This document shows positions 42,427 through 52,744 of a stretch of 64,000 nt of DNA, piece by piece. Under the pieces are notes generated by a model that saw nothing but the letters and a program-made list of their open reading frames with translations, had not been told where the DNA came from and ran no database searches. The position numbers and the translations under genes were made by a program. How positions within the stretch are numbered: the first letter of the stretch is position 1; every line of letters starts with the position of its first letter. The stretch is from Flectonema sp. DT1601 (lineage: Eukaryota; Euglenozoa; Diplonemea; Diplonemida; Diplonemidae): the NCBI GenBank assembly GCA_964019425.1, contig OZ025851.1:558001-622000 (forward strand). Direction: 5' to 3'.

Positions 42427-43672
42427 ATGAGCACCATGGTTGGAGAGAAATGCTGCGGGTGCGGAAAGGGCGACCCGACAATGCAATGTCCAAAGTGTAG
42501 GGAACTAGGATTACCCCCAGCATACTTTTGTGAGCAGTCATGTTTTCAGAAGAGTTGGAAGAATCATCGTTCTGAACACAAAAAGGCACCAGAGGCGAGC
42601 ATCTCTACTATGAGTGCTGAATCCTTAATGATGTATAATTTTACAGGTCCACTGAGACCTGGTAAAATTACTCCAATGAAATTAGTTCCAAAAGATATCG
42701 GACGACCAGACTACGCTGACCATCCTCAGGGTCATAGTTTAGCTGAGAAGAGAGATACCAACCCTCGTCCTACAAGACTACGAGGAGAAGATGTTGAGGG
42801 CATGCGTACTGTTTGCCGTCTTGCACGTGAAGTTCTTGACCTTGCCTGTGCCGCAGTAAAACCTGGAGTCACAGCTGATCAGATTGATAAAATCGTACAC
42901 GATGCCTGTGTGGAGAGAAAATCTTATCCATCGCCTTTAAACTATTTTGGATTCCCAAAATCTGTTTGTACCTCCGTTAACGAAGTAATCTGTCACGGAA
43001 TACCTGACAACAGAGCATTCGAAGAGGGTGATATTGTGAATATTGATGTCACTCTTTACCACAACGGATACCACGGTGACTTAAACGAGACTGTTTTCGC
43101 AGGAAAGCCTTCTGAAGAATCACTAAAGCTGGTCCTCTGCGCATATGAGTGCCTTTGGGAAGGTGTCAACCTGTGCAAACCTGGCGCTTTCTACAAGAAT
43201 ATCGCCAACGGAATATCTACAAGGGCAAAGGAAGACAATTTCGCTGTTGTAAAAACTTACTGTGGTCACGGTATTCATAAATTATTTCACACATCTCCTT
43301 CTATTCCTCACTACGCAAATAATAGGGCGACAGGATGCATGGAGCTTGGACACACTTTCACTATCGAACCTATGATCAACGTTGGCTCCAGTGGTGACGT
43401 CCTTTGGCCAGACAACTGGACTGCTGCAACGCCTGATGGTAAGCGCAGTGCACAGTTTGAGGAGACTATGATGATCGTTGAAGATGGTATGTAGTTCTTT
43501 GTAACCTCCTTTTTTGATAAAGGACGACACTTCAATAATAATAAAAACAGGTGTTGAAATCCTTACACGTCGCCCTAACCCAAAGCCATTCTTCGCAAGG
43601 CAACTCGATGAGTGGGAAATCCCATATGAAATAAAAGCAGGACCAGGTGGTAGTGATCCAAAGTGGAATTGA
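42427..43672 (+). CDS. METAP1: Methionine aminopeptidase 1 with zinc-finger N-terminus
   Basis: Exons 42427-43486 and 43551-43672 (intron 64 bp, GTATGT donor, phase 1), 393 residues. The N-terminal MYND-like zinc finger (CCGCG, CPKC, CEQSC, HRSEH) docks type 1 enzymes on the ribosome. The catalytic pita-bread domain keeps all five metal ligands: D and D in NIDVTLYHNGYHGDLNE, H in GHGIHKLFH, E in TIEPMI and E in QFEETMM; the substrate His is in VICHGIPD. Exon 2 gives the usual C-terminus EILTRRP. It removes the initiator Met from nascent proteins in the cytosol. Length and layout are typical. Confidence 0.95.
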
Positions 43673-43862
43673 GAATGTTGTGAGAAATTTGAAAAAGTGT
43701 CAAAATAAAACGACAAACAAAGAAAAAATGATTTGTCCACCTGAAAAGAAATTTGGGGAAATGATTTTGTCAGGCAGCGTTATCATCATATTGTAGTGAA
43801 TTTTTATGTCTGTATTGACTCTAATTTTATTCAGTTTTATTTGACATACACAAACAAGAATA

Positions 43863-44243
43863 ATGCTGCCAGTGATCACACAGCTGTTGGACACCTCGAA
43901 CGGTGATCACATATTTCAGGGATCTGCTGTTGCAACTGCAGCTGGATTACTGCTGATGCCAATTGAACCAGTCACTGGCATTACACTTCTGACTGTTGGA
44001 TTGGGCATCGGAGGTGCCAAAGTAAAAGGAACCGTTGACCGTGCTAACATAAAAGCGATAGAAAATGCGAAGAAACTTTCCGACGCAGTCACAACCATCC
44101 ATGAAGATGAAGTAATCGCACAGCACCTTCAGGAAGAGAACTCTCGTCTAAGATATGCCCTGTTAGCAGGACTTATAGTCAGTGTTGCTGCATACAGTTA
44201 CAACACATACAACAACAAGAAAGAGAAAGACTTGGAAACTTAA
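43863..44243 (+). CDS. RING-less paralogue of the two RING membrane proteins
   Basis: 126 residues. The N-terminus (MLPVITQLLDTSNGDHIFQGSAVATAAGLLLMP..., GITLLTVGLGIGGAKVKG) is clearly homologous to 16729 and 18717. A short helix with EENSRLRYALLAGLIVSVAAYSYNTYNN matches their SRLRY plus membrane block. It then ends without the Pro-rich linker or RING. It lacks the heptad array. It could act as a dominant partner or regulator of the RING forms. An ATG follows 190 bp after the MetAP1 stop. Confidence 0.8.
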   Translation: MLPVITQLLDTSNGDHIFQGSAVATAAGLLLMPIEPVTGITLLTVGLGIGGAKVKGTVDRANIKAIENAKKLSDAVTTIHEDEVIAQHLQEENSRLRYALLAGLIVSVAAYSYNTYNNKKEKDLET

Positions 44244-44484
44244 GCCCTTGTGTGGGATGACAGAAAGAAAGAAAACATGTTATTTGTTGCTCTTGTTCTC
44301 GTTTGCAAGTGTGACGGGTGGATCCACCCAAAGATTGTACTTACCCATTTCTTCATGTCAATGATGCAAGTTTCGTAGTTTCATTTCTTCTGTCTTGCCT
44401 TGAGTTTTTCTTTCCGACAGGCACGCAATAACAAGTGAAAATTGTTGACAACCTTATAAACAAGCGATGCGGGGGTTAAAAAAG

Positions 44485-44557
44485 CACCTCCCGCGGGGCT
44501 CGAACCCGCGACCACAAGGTTAAGGGCCTTGCGCTCTACCGACTGAGCTAGGGAGGC
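44485..44557 (-). tRNA. tRNA-Lys (CUU), with C33
   Basis: 73 nt on the minus strand, a complete cloverleaf: acceptor GCCTCCC/GGGAGGT (one G-U pair at 1-72), D-arm GCTC/GAGC, anticodon stem CAAGG/CCTTG, loop CCCTTAA, T-arm GCGGG-TTCGAGC-CCCGC, discriminator G. The anticodon is CTT. Position 33, almost always U, is C here. Box A (TAGCTCAGTCGG) and box B (GGTTCGAGCCC) are intact. No CCA is encoded and there is no intron. It is the only certain minus-strand gene in the window. Confidence 0.92.
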
Positions 44558-44795
44558 TACATACCAAAAAAAGTTTTTTACCTCGTGGCCTCCATGAGTA
44601 ACATTGTTTTTCCCCCCCCCTGAATAATTTTTCCTTCGGGACATTCGGCCTTGAGGTCTCTTCTTTTCGGCGAGATATTTCTTCGTGAGAATAATTCCTG
44701 GCCAAGATAAAACTTACCCTTTGCCTTGCGAGGAAGTTTTTTGCCAAGTTCACGAGAACTATTCTTTCTACAGTATTCAGCTCCTTAAAAGGGAA

Positions 44796-45701
44796 ATGGG
44801 AATTTTTCAACGAGATCCAGTTGACAATCTGTTTTCACTTTCGAGTGACGAGTACTTAGACAGGTTCAATGTGAGGTGTTACTTAAATGACGTCGTTCAC
44901 CAGCTTCTCGAGTGTCGTGATGACCGTCCGTTGGAATTCATGTCGGAATACTTCTTGGCGGTATCGAAAGGTACTCATGTCACCCACAGATCGTTTAGCT
45001 ATGTGATGTCAACACAATATAATCGGTGTAGCTTTGCGTTGATGACGAGGGCTGCGTATGATGAATCAGCTTTTACGAGTTCTATTTCCTTAGAAGACTT
45101 TTCACAATTAGTATTTTTAATATGCACCGACTTCCCTTCTGTGATACTCAAAGACGTCTACAATACCGTCAGCCACACTACTGCTTCATTGAGAGTGCTA
45201 CTTGAAGCAGTTGGTATTCACGTTTACTTTTATGACTTTTTTACAGAACTTAAGAAGATACTACTGGAAAGCGCTGGTGAGACTCTCACTAGGAGATCAG
45301 TAACAGTAAGCATAATGTGTTTATTGTCAAAGAAGAATAGAAGTGCTTCCCCTCCAGTTGCTGACTGTGAGACGACACAGTCGACTAGTTTTGATGCTTT
45401 TTATGGAAAGCAAACTGCTGTAGTGAATCCTTCTCGTGAGGTTTTGATGATTGTTATCAACTCTGCTGTTGAGAAGAGCGGTGGAATATCATCGCAGGAT
45501 GAGGCTCAGTTGTCTTCAGATCTCCTTCTGTTGGAGTTGTATACTTCTCAACTACTATTTCATGAAATCTTTCAACCTCATCCTTCACTGAATGCTTTAA
45601 TTGATAAGTCTGTTGATGAAATCGTCACAACAATCCATCACACACATGAAACAATGATAACAACTGGTAGGAAGAGAAAAGTTAAAAACCAAACTGGATA
45701 G
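44796..45701 (+). CDS. TPGS1-like protein (tubulin polyglutamylase complex subunit)
   Basis: 301 residues from the ATG at 44796, which follows a TTCTTTCTACAG acceptor by 21 bp. The frame is open upstream of it but has no ATG. An N-terminal helical docking-type motif is followed by DRPLEFMSEYF, then STQYNRCSFALMTRAAYDE and SLEDFSQLVFLICTDFP, in the order of TPGS1 (RxxxPLxFLxxYF, HHxRxAFxxNVxxAY). That family anchors the TTLL1 polyglutamylase that modifies axonemal tubulin. Similarity is moderate, and another RIIa-fold flagellar protein remains possible. A basic C-terminus (GRKRKVKN) resembles a nuclear signal. Confidence 0.5.
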   Translation: MGIFQRDPVDNLFSLSSDEYLDRFNVRCYLNDVVHQLLECRDDRPLEFMSEYFLAVSKGTHVTHRSFSYVMSTQYNRCSFALMTRAAYDESAFTSSISLEDFSQLVFLICTDFPSVILKDVYNTVSHTTASLRVLLEAVGIHVYFYDFFTELKKILLESAGETLTRRSVTVSIMCLLSKKNRSASPPVADCETTQSTSFDAFYGKQTAVVNPSREVLMIVINSAVEKSGGISSQDEAQLSSDLLLLELYTSQLLFHEIFQPHPSLNALIDKSVDEIVTTIHHTHETMITTGRKRKVKNQTG

Positions 45702-45836
45702 AGTCTATCTCATCACTCCCAGGTTTCTACCTGAGGAGGTTAACTACATTTGTTGATCTTTTTGGTGTTGTTGATATACTTTTTATAATTTTTCTCCCCC
45801 ATTCAGGTTCAGGGAACCACACTATTGTTGTAATTG

Positions 45837-48042
45837 ATGAATAGAAATGATTCGAGACACTCACTGACATCTGATGACTCGACAATGACTCTCACATCAA
45901 GAACTAGCAGTGGTATGAGTCGTTTTAGCAAGTGGTTAAGAAATGCTCAACCAGGAGGATGTGCCAGAAGTCCTGCTGACGGTGGACTAAATATCGCTCC
46001 AAAGACGGCGTTAAAAAGTAGAGTCTGTTCTGTGTATGAGTCAGTGTTTGAAGGACTTGATCCTTCAGAAGGAAAAGGTGATTCGTTTTGGAATGAAATA
46101 TGGCTTTTAAAAGTTGATGACGTACACATAGCAAATTGTATACAGATGATGAGTGAGGAAGAACTGCTTCAATCGAGTGTTAAAGTCTCAATTATAGCGT
46201 TGTTGGCATCAGCGAAAGGGGCTTTTTGCAACAGCAGTCAACACCCTGTTAGGAGGCTTCGATCGGCACAGACTCTGACTATTTTCATTTATTGCATTCT
46301 TCGCAAGCAGGGTTGGGATAATTTCGCTGTTGATGTGTTATCAGTAATCTGTGGTGTTAGCGCTTCTCAAAGGTTTTTTAAAGATATTCTACAGGCGATT
46401 GTTGATAATTCAGTCAAGGCGACATCCGAGCCGTCCAAAGGCCGAGATTCTGCCATTGCTATTCACGATGCTTCAATTGCACTTTTGAAGGGAATTTGTT
46501 GTGGTAACATAAACTGTGGTAGTAACCCTCTCATTGAAATCCCTGTGAAGCACTTATCAAAGTCAACTTTTATTCAATCAGCTCTCACTCGACTCACACT
46601 GACCGATTCCATCCCAACTCAACAACTTATCGATACGGTTTGCGTATTGTCAGTTTTATCAAAATATGAAAAATATCAGTTGGGGGAATCGAACTTGAGC
46701 AATAAAATTGCCAGCCTCTCAGGAGCTGCGTTAAACTCTCTTGTAAAAACTGTGAATTGGACTCTTGATCAGTACGTTATAGGGCAATATGAACTTTCAA
46801 AAACTAAAACATCCAGTGCGAGAAGTCTTGGAAACTTTGTGACGGGAGTCTTTTATGGTGGCGGAGTGAAAACAGATGTACAGCATGACATGTTTGATAC
46901 AAACTCAAGAAATTATAACAAGATTCCGACTGGTGTTGCGAGTTGTCTTATTTTACTGCTTGACTTAGCTCAGAACAGTAGCTTTATTGAAATATTATTA
47001 ACATCTTCGGAACCTTTGAGTGAAATTTGCCCTTGGTCAAGTGATCGAACTGGTGATGATTTCACAGTTCAATGTAGTCCAACTCTTGGTAGGATCTTCA
47101 TAACAACATCAATACTGATGCAGTTGGGTAAGCATCCCGCAATAGCTGCTGCTACGAGTGTGTTGTTTCGTGTTTGGTTGGCATTGTTGTCGAATAGAAA
47201 GTTTATTGTAGCGATGCATTCACCGGATTTAAGCGCTTATTCTATCATGGAAAAAGGAATATCTGCACTGTCACCAACTGCACCGATGTTTGGATGTCGT
47301 TCGAGGGATGCTAATTCTGTAGAGGGAGGCGTTAAGGTTGGAGTACTTCTACGCATTCTTCAACAATATGTGTATCTTAATCAAAATGGATCGATTGATG
47401 TACCTTCCTTCGATCTCGCAATTTCAATTTTTAATAAAGTTTTATTTTATCAACTTGAAAATAAAGTTCGTCTTGATTGGGCATCAGCTCACTTCTTTGA
47501 AAAACTTTTCTTCTTTATATCGGCCCTTGCAGCTCCGGGAATGGTGGGAAATCTTCCTGGTGCGAGACTTCTGAAAAAAGTTATTACGTTGGTTAAAATA
47601 TTATTGCGAGCACCTACGGTGTTATTCTCAGAAGACTTTCGTCTTCGATTTATTTATGAATTGGTTCGGTGTGGTGGGCGATTACTTGCGCTTGATCAGG
47701 AAATTGAACGTGAAGGTATGTCCCTTTCTTTTTTTGTCTGTTTTCACATTCCTTTATTGAAAAAAAAAAAAGAAAAAATAACAGTTCCATCTGCCACACC
47801 GAATGCCGCATTGATACTAACAGACGTAAAGAGTTACTTGTCACACATTATAGAGTTCGTCTCTCGCATAGAAGTAGACATTTCACAACAAGAAGACTGT
47901 CGCGGTGAACGCGACGTTGTAATGCAAATCATTGAAGACACTGTTCAGGAAGATGAAACAGCTTGTCGTCATAAAGAGCTCTGGTCATTACAAAAAAGTG
48001 TTTACCAAGATCTCTCCATGGGGAAGAGAGACAGCTCTGTAT

Positions 48043-48075
<33 letters not shown>

Positions 48076-48234
48076 GTTACTTTACCGATGGGTGTCTGCT
48101 CGCCCTCGGGTGTAAGGTGTCGTAGCAGGACTATAAATATTTTAATTTATAAAAAATAAAAAACACAGTCTGAACCTGATATCCCAGCACTGCGAGACTT
48201 GATCGCAAGACAAGAGAAACCAGCCATTGCATAG
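45837..48234 (+). CDS. ARMH3: ARMH3 (C10orf76/DUF1741) homologue
   Basis: Exons 45837-47715, 47785-48038 and 48169-48234; introns 69 bp (phase 1) and 130 bp (phase 0), both GTATGT. The first ends in TAACAG after an A-rich stretch; the second has a long T run just after the donor. About 732 residues. Matching blocks of the family: YESVFEGLDPSEGKGDSFWNEIWLLKV near the N-terminus, HPVRRLRSAQTLTIFI and GALNSL-type helices, MHSPDLSAYSI, and FNKVLFYQLENKVRLDWASAHFFEKLF with RLRFIYELVRCGGRLL at the C-terminus. ARMH3 works with PI4KB/GBF1 at the Golgi. The start is the ATG at 45837; the TTG just before it is not needed. An acceptor ATTCAG lies 30 bp upstream. Confidence 0.72.
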
Positions 48235-48242
48235 CATCTATT

Positions 48243-48281
<39 letters not shown>

Positions 48282-48690
48282 AGAAGAAGTGACTACGCCT
48301 GTTCTAGTTAACGATCTATTTCAACGATTTTATGTCGTTTCTGAGAGAAGCATCTGTTTTAAGTTATTACAATTTTTTTCTTGCAAGTCAAATATTCCAT
48401 GGTTGTGGCTCCCAAGGAATTATGGGTTATGGGCTCCTTGTTTTCTTCTTCTTTTTTTTGATTATTTTTTCTTGCACCAAACTAAGATATTAAACGCCTA
48501 CCATAGGCATCCATTTGGGTGGCTACTACCATGATATTCTCTATTTTTAAAAAAAAAAAAATAAAAAAAAGTAAAAAGTAAAAAAAAATTCGTCTTTTCC
48601 ATCTTTTCTCCCCGTAGTTTTCTTTTAAAACTTTCCGATCGATTGTAGAAAGACGCTGCGGGAAAATGCATCCTAACAATACAATAGAGA

Positions 48691-48728
<38 letters not shown>

Positions 48729-49130
48729 CTCACTTTTCCAATTTGAAGTTTTTCTTATTTAGTTATTAATGAGGTTCTGTATGGTTTCTGATGTCATGTT
48801 ATTTATTTATATTTCAAATCAATAAAATTGTTATCTTTTTTTTCATCTTTTACAGTTCTCAGTTTTTACAGAAAATAATTTAAAAAAAATATAAATTTGA
48901 AAATGAGGTGTCCAATAGGGACCGCAGAGTTAAAAATCTGTTTTTTTTTCTTCCCCTTCTTTAGCATAACTAACAACGATGTCGAGGTTTTTTTTTTTTT
49001 TTTTTCCTGAATTTTGATTTCCTCAGGTTTCGTAAATAAGTCTGAATAAGGTGTGTCTATATTAACTTCATCAAAAAAAAAAAGCAAAAAAAAAATTTTC
49101 TTCCTCCCCTTCAAAAAAGTGTATTAAAAT
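48235..49130 (+). other. Gene-free spacer with two (GA)n microsatellites
   Basis: (GA)n at about 48246-48278 and again at 48687-48725. T and A runs otherwise. No gene. Confidence 0.6.
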
Positions 49131-49421
49131 ATGTTTAGAAATCCGATATTACTACAAAAAAAGATTGCGAGATATAAAAAAGTATTTAGTTTCAATAAGA
49201 AGCCAGACACTTGGCCGAAGAATTTACGATTAAGAAAAGAGATGGAGGATAGGACATTGATATATCTCAAAGCGATTGCGGAGAGATCTTCTCGTATCAA
49301 CGGGACTGATGTTAGCCTTCCAAGTGATATGCGTGACAGCTATAACAGTATGACTAATCATAAAGTAAGGAAACCAAAGATGTTCAAGGGAAGGAAACTT
49401 CCTCCTGGTTACGGAGGATAA
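49131..49421 (+). CDS. Small basic protein, unknown (organelle-type?)
   Basis: 96 residues, strongly basic, with no hydrophobic segment. The N-terminus MFRNPILLQKKIARYKKVF could be a mitochondrial presequence. Conserved-looking features: PDTWPKNLRLRKEMEDR and a C-terminal KPKMFKGRKLPPGYGG. Size, charge and N-terminus fit a mitoribosomal or organelle-assembly protein, but I recognise no family. Confidence 0.55.
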   Translation: MFRNPILLQKKIARYKKVFSFNKKPDTWPKNLRLRKEMEDRTLIYLKAIAERSSRINGTDVSLPSDMRDSYNSMTNHKVRKPKMFKGRKLPPGYGG

Positions 49422-49581
49422 CAACATATCACAAACTGATTAATTTTGGTTGAACTTGCTTGTTGGTAAGTTCTGAAAAGACTTGTTTTATGGTGATTGT
49501 GACATTACTTTTTTTTTTTTTTTTTCGTGTTATTTCTTTTCACAGATTTTTTTAGTTTAAAAAACTTAAGTAAATTTAAAA

Positions 49582-50172
49582 ATGTTGAGCTCCGTATTAG
49601 GACTCCTCCTTCTGGTGTGCAGCAGCAACGCGTACATCAACCCGCGTCCACAGTACTCAGATCACCCTCGATTCGCAAGATGGTTGGTTCACGAATCGAA
49701 CTGGACGATTCTCGCAACGACCAGTCAGATGTACGGAGGAGTTGCTTTCCCTAACTTGATGGCTGTCTCTGACGGAACTAGCTGGGAAAACTGCACTGGA
49801 CACATTTACTTCTACTTCACTCAATTATCAACAGTTGAGGCTGACTTGTTGGCAAACAGCACAGTCACAATGGGCTTCTATGAAGTTGGTGAGAAGGACA
49901 ACTTCTGCGTTCCGGGACCACAGTACGATCCTGAGGACCCAAACTGCGCCAAGGCTCACATTGTTGGAAACGTTCGTACTATCAGCAACGTCACCGCAGG
50001 ACCTGAGGCACAGAAGTACCTCTTCTGGAGACACCCTGCAATGGCAACCTGGCCAAAGGGTCACAACTGGATCACTGTAACCCTCGACATCAAAAGCGTT
50101 GATTTGCTTGACTTCTACGGGGGACTCGCACACATTGACGTTGCTGATTACTACAAGACTGACTGCAAATAG
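49582..50172 (+). CDS. CREG-like secreted protein, tandem copy A1
   Basis: 196 residues: signal peptide (LGLLLLVCSSNAY), then a CREG-type FMN-binding split-barrel domain. Motifs: RFARWLVHESNWTILATTS, GGVAFPNLMAVSDG, GHIYFYFTQLSTVEADLL, DPEDPNCAKAHIVGNV. Four N-glycosylation sequons (NWT, NCT, NST, NVT) fit secretion or lysosomal delivery. CREG proteins are glycoproteins whose flavin-binding fold is usually inactive as an oxidase. The upstream acceptor CTTTTCACAG and the 5' UTR are shared with the other copies. The protein is identical to A2. Confidence 0.85.
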   Translation: MLSSVLGLLLLVCSSNAYINPRPQYSDHPRFARWLVHESNWTILATTSQMYGGVAFPNLMAVSDGTSWENCTGHIYFYFTQLSTVEADLLANSTVTMGFYEVGEKDNFCVPGPQYDPEDPNCAKAHIVGNVRTISNVTAGPEAQKYLFWRHPAMATWPKGHNWITVTLDIKSVDLLDFYGGLAHIDVADYYKTDCK

Positions 50173-50688
50173 GCATCTTCTTCCTCGAAGCAATTAATAG
50201 TCACCCTTTGACGTGATTGTATCAGCCCCCTTTATTCTATATTCTGATTGATATTTTCTTGAATACTATTAATAAATATCATCATAGGACAGTTACACTT
50301 TGTTGTAGCTTTCCTCCTCTCTTCTCCCCAAATCTGAAACTAAAGTTGTCGACATGCAGTCGGCGAAGTTTTCCTCTGCTGATGTCAACAACGGAGGTAC
50401 TATCCATTTGCAAGGGTTCAGTTAGTCGCTTGCCAGGTACTCCGGCATACGAATTTGCGAACTCTAAAAGTAGTTGTTTTCAGCTGATGTTTTCAACGTC
50501 AGCTGAACAAGCAACACGTATAAAGTTAATTATCTCTTGGAGTGTTGTCCTTTATTACTTCACAATTCCCAGGTACCATTTGATTATAATGAAGAGAAGT
50601 GTTTAGAGTGATAGCGACACTGACGTTAATCATTTTGTGTTATTCTTTCTACAGATTTTTTAGTTTAAAAACTTAAGTAAATTTAAAA
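50173..50688 (+). other. Duplicated intergenic spacer of the CREG array
   Basis: Shares with the spacers at 51280-51780 and 52372-52744 a polyadenylation-like AATAAATATC, the GGTACTCCGG block and, just before each gene, TTCTTTCTACAG. Tracts differ by indels. Contains TCAGCTGA inverted elements near 50485-50505. Confidence 0.75.
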
Positions 50689-51279
50689 ATGTTGAGCTCC
50701 GTATTAGGACTCCTCCTTCTGGTGTGCAGCAGCAACGCGTACATCAACCCGCGTCCACAGTTCTTAGAGCACACTCGATTCACAAGATGGTTGGTTCACG
50801 AATCGAACTGGACAGTTCTCGCAACGACCAGTCAGATGTACGGAGGAGTTGCTTTCCCTAACTTGATGGCTGTCTCTGACGGAACTAGCTGGGAAAACTG
50901 CACTGGACACATTTACTTCTACTTCACTCAATTATCAACAGTTGAGGCTGACTTGTTGGCAAACAGCACAGTCACAATGGGCTTCTATGAAGTTGGTGAG
51001 AAGGACCACTTTTGCGTTCCGGGACCAAAATACGATCCTGAGGACCCAAACTGCGCCAAGGCTCACATTGTTGGAAACGTTCGTACTATCAGCAACGTCA
51101 CCGCAGGACCTGAGGCACAGAAGTACCTCTTCTGGAGACACCCTGCAATGGCAACCTGGCCAAAGGGTCACAACTGGATCACTGTAACCCTCGACATCAA
51201 GAAAATTGATTTGCTTGACTTCTACGGAGGACTTGTAAACATTGACGTTGCTGATTACTACAAATCTGACTGCAAATAG
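50689..51279 (+). CDS. CREG-like secreted protein, tandem copy B1
   Basis: 196 residues, same fold and signal peptide as A1. It differs at about 12 residues, clustered at the start of the mature protein (FLEHTRFT for YSDHPRFA), at DHF/PGPK and near the C-terminus (KKID, VNID, KSDCK). Identical to B2. Acceptor TTCTTTCTACAG lies ~34 bp upstream. Confidence 0.85.
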   Translation: MLSSVLGLLLLVCSSNAYINPRPQFLEHTRFTRWLVHESNWTVLATTSQMYGGVAFPNLMAVSDGTSWENCTGHIYFYFTQLSTVEADLLANSTVTMGFYEVGEKDHFCVPGPKYDPEDPNCAKAHIVGNVRTISNVTAGPEAQKYLFWRHPAMATWPKGHNWITVTLDIKKIDLLDFYGGLVNIDVADYYKSDCK

Positions 51280-51780
51280 AAATCTTCTTCCTCTTTCTCA
51301 TTCGAGGGATGCAATTAATAGTCACCCTTTGACGTGATTGTATCAGCCCCCTTTATTCTATATTCTGATTGATATTTTCTTGAATACTATTAATAAATAT
51401 CATCATAGGACAGTTACACTTTGTTGTAGCTTTCCTCCTCTCTTCTCCCCAAATCTGAAACTAAAGTTGTCGACATGCAGTCGGCGAAGTTTTCCTCTTC
51501 GCTGATGTCAACAACGGCGGTAGTCTATCCACTTGCAAGGGTTCAGTTAGTCGCTTGCCAGGTACTCCGGCATGTTTTCAGCTGATGTTTTCAACGTCAG
51601 CTGAACAAGCAACACGTATAAAGTTAATTATCTCTTGGAGTGTTGTCCTTTATTACTTCACAATTCCCAGGTACCTTATAATGAAGAGAAGTGTTTAGAG
51701 TGATAGCGACACTGACGTTAATCATTTCTTGTTATTCTTTCTACAGATTTTTTTAGTTTAAAAACTTAAGTAAATTAAAA
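51280..51780 (+). other. Duplicated intergenic spacer of the CREG array
   Basis: Nearly the same as 50173-50688 with small indels; no gene. Confidence 0.7.
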
Positions 51781-52371
51781 ATGTTGAGCTCCGTATTAGG
51801 ACTCCTCCTTCTGGTGTGCAGCAGCAACGCGTACATCAACCCGCGTCCACAGTACTCAGATCACCCTCGATTCGCAAGATGGTTGGTTCACGAATCGAAC
51901 TGGACGATCCTCGCAACGACCAGTCAGATGTACGGAGGAGTTGCTTTCCCTAACTTGATGGCTGTCTCTGACGGAACAAGTTGGGAAAACTGCACTGGAC
52001 ACATTTACTTCTACTTCACTCAATTATCAACAGTTGAGGCTGACTTGTTGGCAAACAGCACAGTCACAATGGGCTTCTATGAAGTTGGTGAGAAGGACAA
52101 CTTCTGCGTTCCGGGACCACAGTACGATCCTGAGGACCCAAACTGCGCCAAGGCTCACATTGTTGGAAACGTCCGTACTATCAGCAACGTCACCGCAGGA
52201 CCTGAGGCACAGAAGTACCTCTTCTGGAGACACCCTGCAATGGCAACCTGGCCAAAGGGTCACAACTGGATCACTGTAACCCTCGACATCAAAAGCGTTG
52301 ATTTGCTTGACTTCTACGGAGGACTCGCACACATTGACGTTGCTGATTACTACAAGACTGACTGCAAATAG
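51781..52371 (+). CDS. CREG-like secreted protein, tandem copy A2
   Basis: Protein identical to A1; the DNA differs by a few silent changes (for example GATC for GATT, GTCCGT for GTTCGT). The same acceptor and 5' UTR precede it. This marks it as part of a second copy of the A-B pair. Confidence 0.85.
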   Translation: MLSSVLGLLLLVCSSNAYINPRPQYSDHPRFARWLVHESNWTILATTSQMYGGVAFPNLMAVSDGTSWENCTGHIYFYFTQLSTVEADLLANSTVTMGFYEVGEKDNFCVPGPQYDPEDPNCAKAHIVGNVRTISNVTAGPEAQKYLFWRHPAMATWPKGHNWITVTLDIKSVDLLDFYGGLAHIDVADYYKTDCK

Positions 52372-52744
52372 GCATTTTCTTTCTTTCTCTTTCTATATTC
52401 TCTGATTGATATTTTCTTAAATACTATTAATAAATATCATCATAGGACAGTTACACTTTGTTGTAGCTTTCTCTTCTCCCCAAACCCAAAGTCGACATGC
52501 AGTCGGTGAAGTTTTCTTCCAGTCGCTTGCCAGGTACTCCGGCATGTTTTCAGCTGATGTTTTCAACGTCAGCTGAACAAGCGACACGTATAAAGTTAAT
52601 TATCTCTTGGAGTGTTGTCCTTTATTACTTCACAATTCCCAGGTACCTTATAATGAAGAGAAGTGTTTAGAGTGATAGCGACACTGACGTTAATCATTTT
52701 GTGTTATTCTTTCTACAGATTTTTAAAACTCAAGTAAATTAAAA
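52372..52744 (+). other. Shortened intergenic spacer of the CREG array
   Basis: Like the other spacers but about 140 bp shorter; keeps the GGTACTCCGG, TCAGCTGA and TTCTTTCTACAG parts. Confidence 0.7.

Noticed and set aside
44381-44644. Minus-strand ORF containing VAGSSPAGG
   Set aside because: It is the translation of the tRNA-Lys gene.
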